5,893 bases of DNA from an uncultured Lachnospiraceae bacterium. Its GTDB lineage: Bacteria; Bacillota; Clostridia; Lachnospirales; Lachnospiraceae. The stretch is from positions 1 through 5,893 of the forward strand of contig CANQYH010000208.1 in NCBI GenBank assembly GCA_947628025.1, given 5' to 3'. This document shows, one piece after another, positions 5,358 to 5,893 of the stretch; position 1 is the stretch's first letter, and each line of letters opens with the position of its first letter. The translations under genes were made by a program, and so were the position numbers. The notes below the pieces were generated by a model, which ran no database searches, was not told where the DNA came from, and saw only the letters and a program-made list of their open reading frames with translations.

Positions 5358-5893
5358 GCCATCCTCTCCCTTCTGTGCAGCAGACGGCCGATCCCGTCCA
5401 CCAGCGTCCTAAGCAGCCACGGCAGGAATTTCCCGCCGAATACCAGGGCCAGGAACAGGAAAAACAACCCAAAGCCCAGCAGGATCAGTCCGATGCCCAC
5501 GCAAAGGAATCCGTTCAGGGGCGACACTGCCAATACGGCGATCCCGGCGATCAGCACGGCCGCACCGGCGACCAAAAGCACCAGAGGCAGGACCAGGACC
5601 GTTACAGTCACGCCGATCAGCACGCCGAACGCCCCCGCCAGGATCCCTATCGCGCCCACAGCCAGACCCAGCAGCACCGGAGAAGCCGCAACCGCCAGCA
5701 CGATCAGCAGGATCCAGGCCACGGTTTTGGCGTCTCCGGAGCGCCCCGGTTTCCCCGGCTGACCCGGCTGGCCCTGGTCCTGCCATACGCTCTCCCGGCC
5801 GGATCCGCCTGACTGCCCGGAGACGTCTGTCCAGCCCTGACGGCTGCTCTCCCACCCCGGCGCGCTCTCCCGGCCCGGGCCGGCTGCGGCTTC
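5354..5893 (-). CDS. C-terminal part of a DUF1700-like multi-membrane protein; N-terminus beyond window edge
   Basis: The frame is open to the right edge (179 residues visible), so the start lies outside. A GTG at 5722 could serve as a start, but the reading frame upstream has a sensible composition and no stop. Visible residues 1-55 form a hydrophilic linker rich in Gly, Pro, Gln and Ser (GRES occurs twice; GQPGQPGKPG). The remainder is strongly hydrophobic, with three or four membrane helices (from AWILLIVLAVAASPVLLG to FFLFLALVFGG), and ends in an amphipathic basic tail, RTLVDGIGRLLHRRERMA. Position directly before DUF4097 and PspC genes, with a 4-nt overlap, points to the DUF1700 family, whose N-terminal helical domain would be off-window. 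Some related proteins are paired with a PadR-type regulator upstream, which cannot be checked here. The family name is inferred from context and layout. Confidence 0.65.
   Translation of the reverse strand, partial: EAAAGPGRESAPGWESSRQGWTDVSGQSGGSGRESVWQDQGQPGQPGKPGRSGDAKTVAWILLIVLAVAASPVLLGLAVGAIGILAGAFGVLIGVTVTVLVLPLVLLVAGAAVLIAGIAVLAVSPLNGFLCVGIGLILLGFGLFFLFLALVFGGKFLPWLLRTLVDGIGRLLHRRERMA

Noticed and set aside
5354..5722. Start of the multi-membrane protein at GTG 5722
   Set aside because: The GTG falls at the edge of the first membrane helix with no ribosome binding site, and the frame stays open upstream with a plausible linker, so the gene more likely begins outside the window.
5409..5855. 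Minus-strand 148-codon frame overlapping the membrane protein gene
   Set aside because: Arg/Gly-rich product in a different frame from the clear membrane-helix protein; a shadow frame.

Overview
The window looks like a chromosomal segment of a GC-rich, spore-forming member of the Clostridia, most likely Lachnospiraceae-like. This rests on an alpha/beta-type small acid-soluble spore protein gene with a sigma-G-like promoter, strong AGGAGG-type ribosome binding sites, a DegV protein, and a DUF1700-like/DUF4097/PspC envelope cluster. All seven supported genes lie on the minus strand, so transcription runs from the right edge to the left edge. No RNA genes, insertion sequences, CRISPR arrays or phage genes were seen.

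Right part (5893 to 4168): a three-gene envelope module, read as the 3' part of a DUF1700-type multi-membrane protein gene (cut by the window edge), a membrane-anchored DUF4097 protein that overlaps it by 4 nt (ATGA), and a small PspC protein. A module of this kind (compare Bacillus subtilis yvlABC) is associated with cell-envelope stress. Its promoter and any regulator lie beyond the right edge.

Middle (4035 to 3686): a monocistronic spore protein gene of 72 codons, with a sigma-G-like promoter 36 to 64 nt upstream of its ATG and a textbook intrinsic terminator behind it.

Left-middle (3621 to 1908): a strong sigma-A promoter and a structured leader of about 92 nt precede a small sigma-70-like protein that has regions 1.2, 2.1-2.2 and 3, a degenerate 2.3-2.4, and no region 4. 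A DegV fatty-acid-binding protein follows after 88 nt, and then a strong terminator hairpin.

Left (1890 to 1): 630 codons of a large protein that runs off the window. It has no signal peptide. It appears to join an N-terminal ParB/sulfiredoxin-like domain (about residues 45-140), a helical linker, and a C-terminal BMP/PnrA-type nucleoside-binding fold (about 297-630). Its start codon lies just behind the terminator of the preceding unit, leaving no room for an ordinary promoter after the T-tract, so its expression may depend on read-through. This gene and the minimal sigma-like protein are the parts most worth following up.
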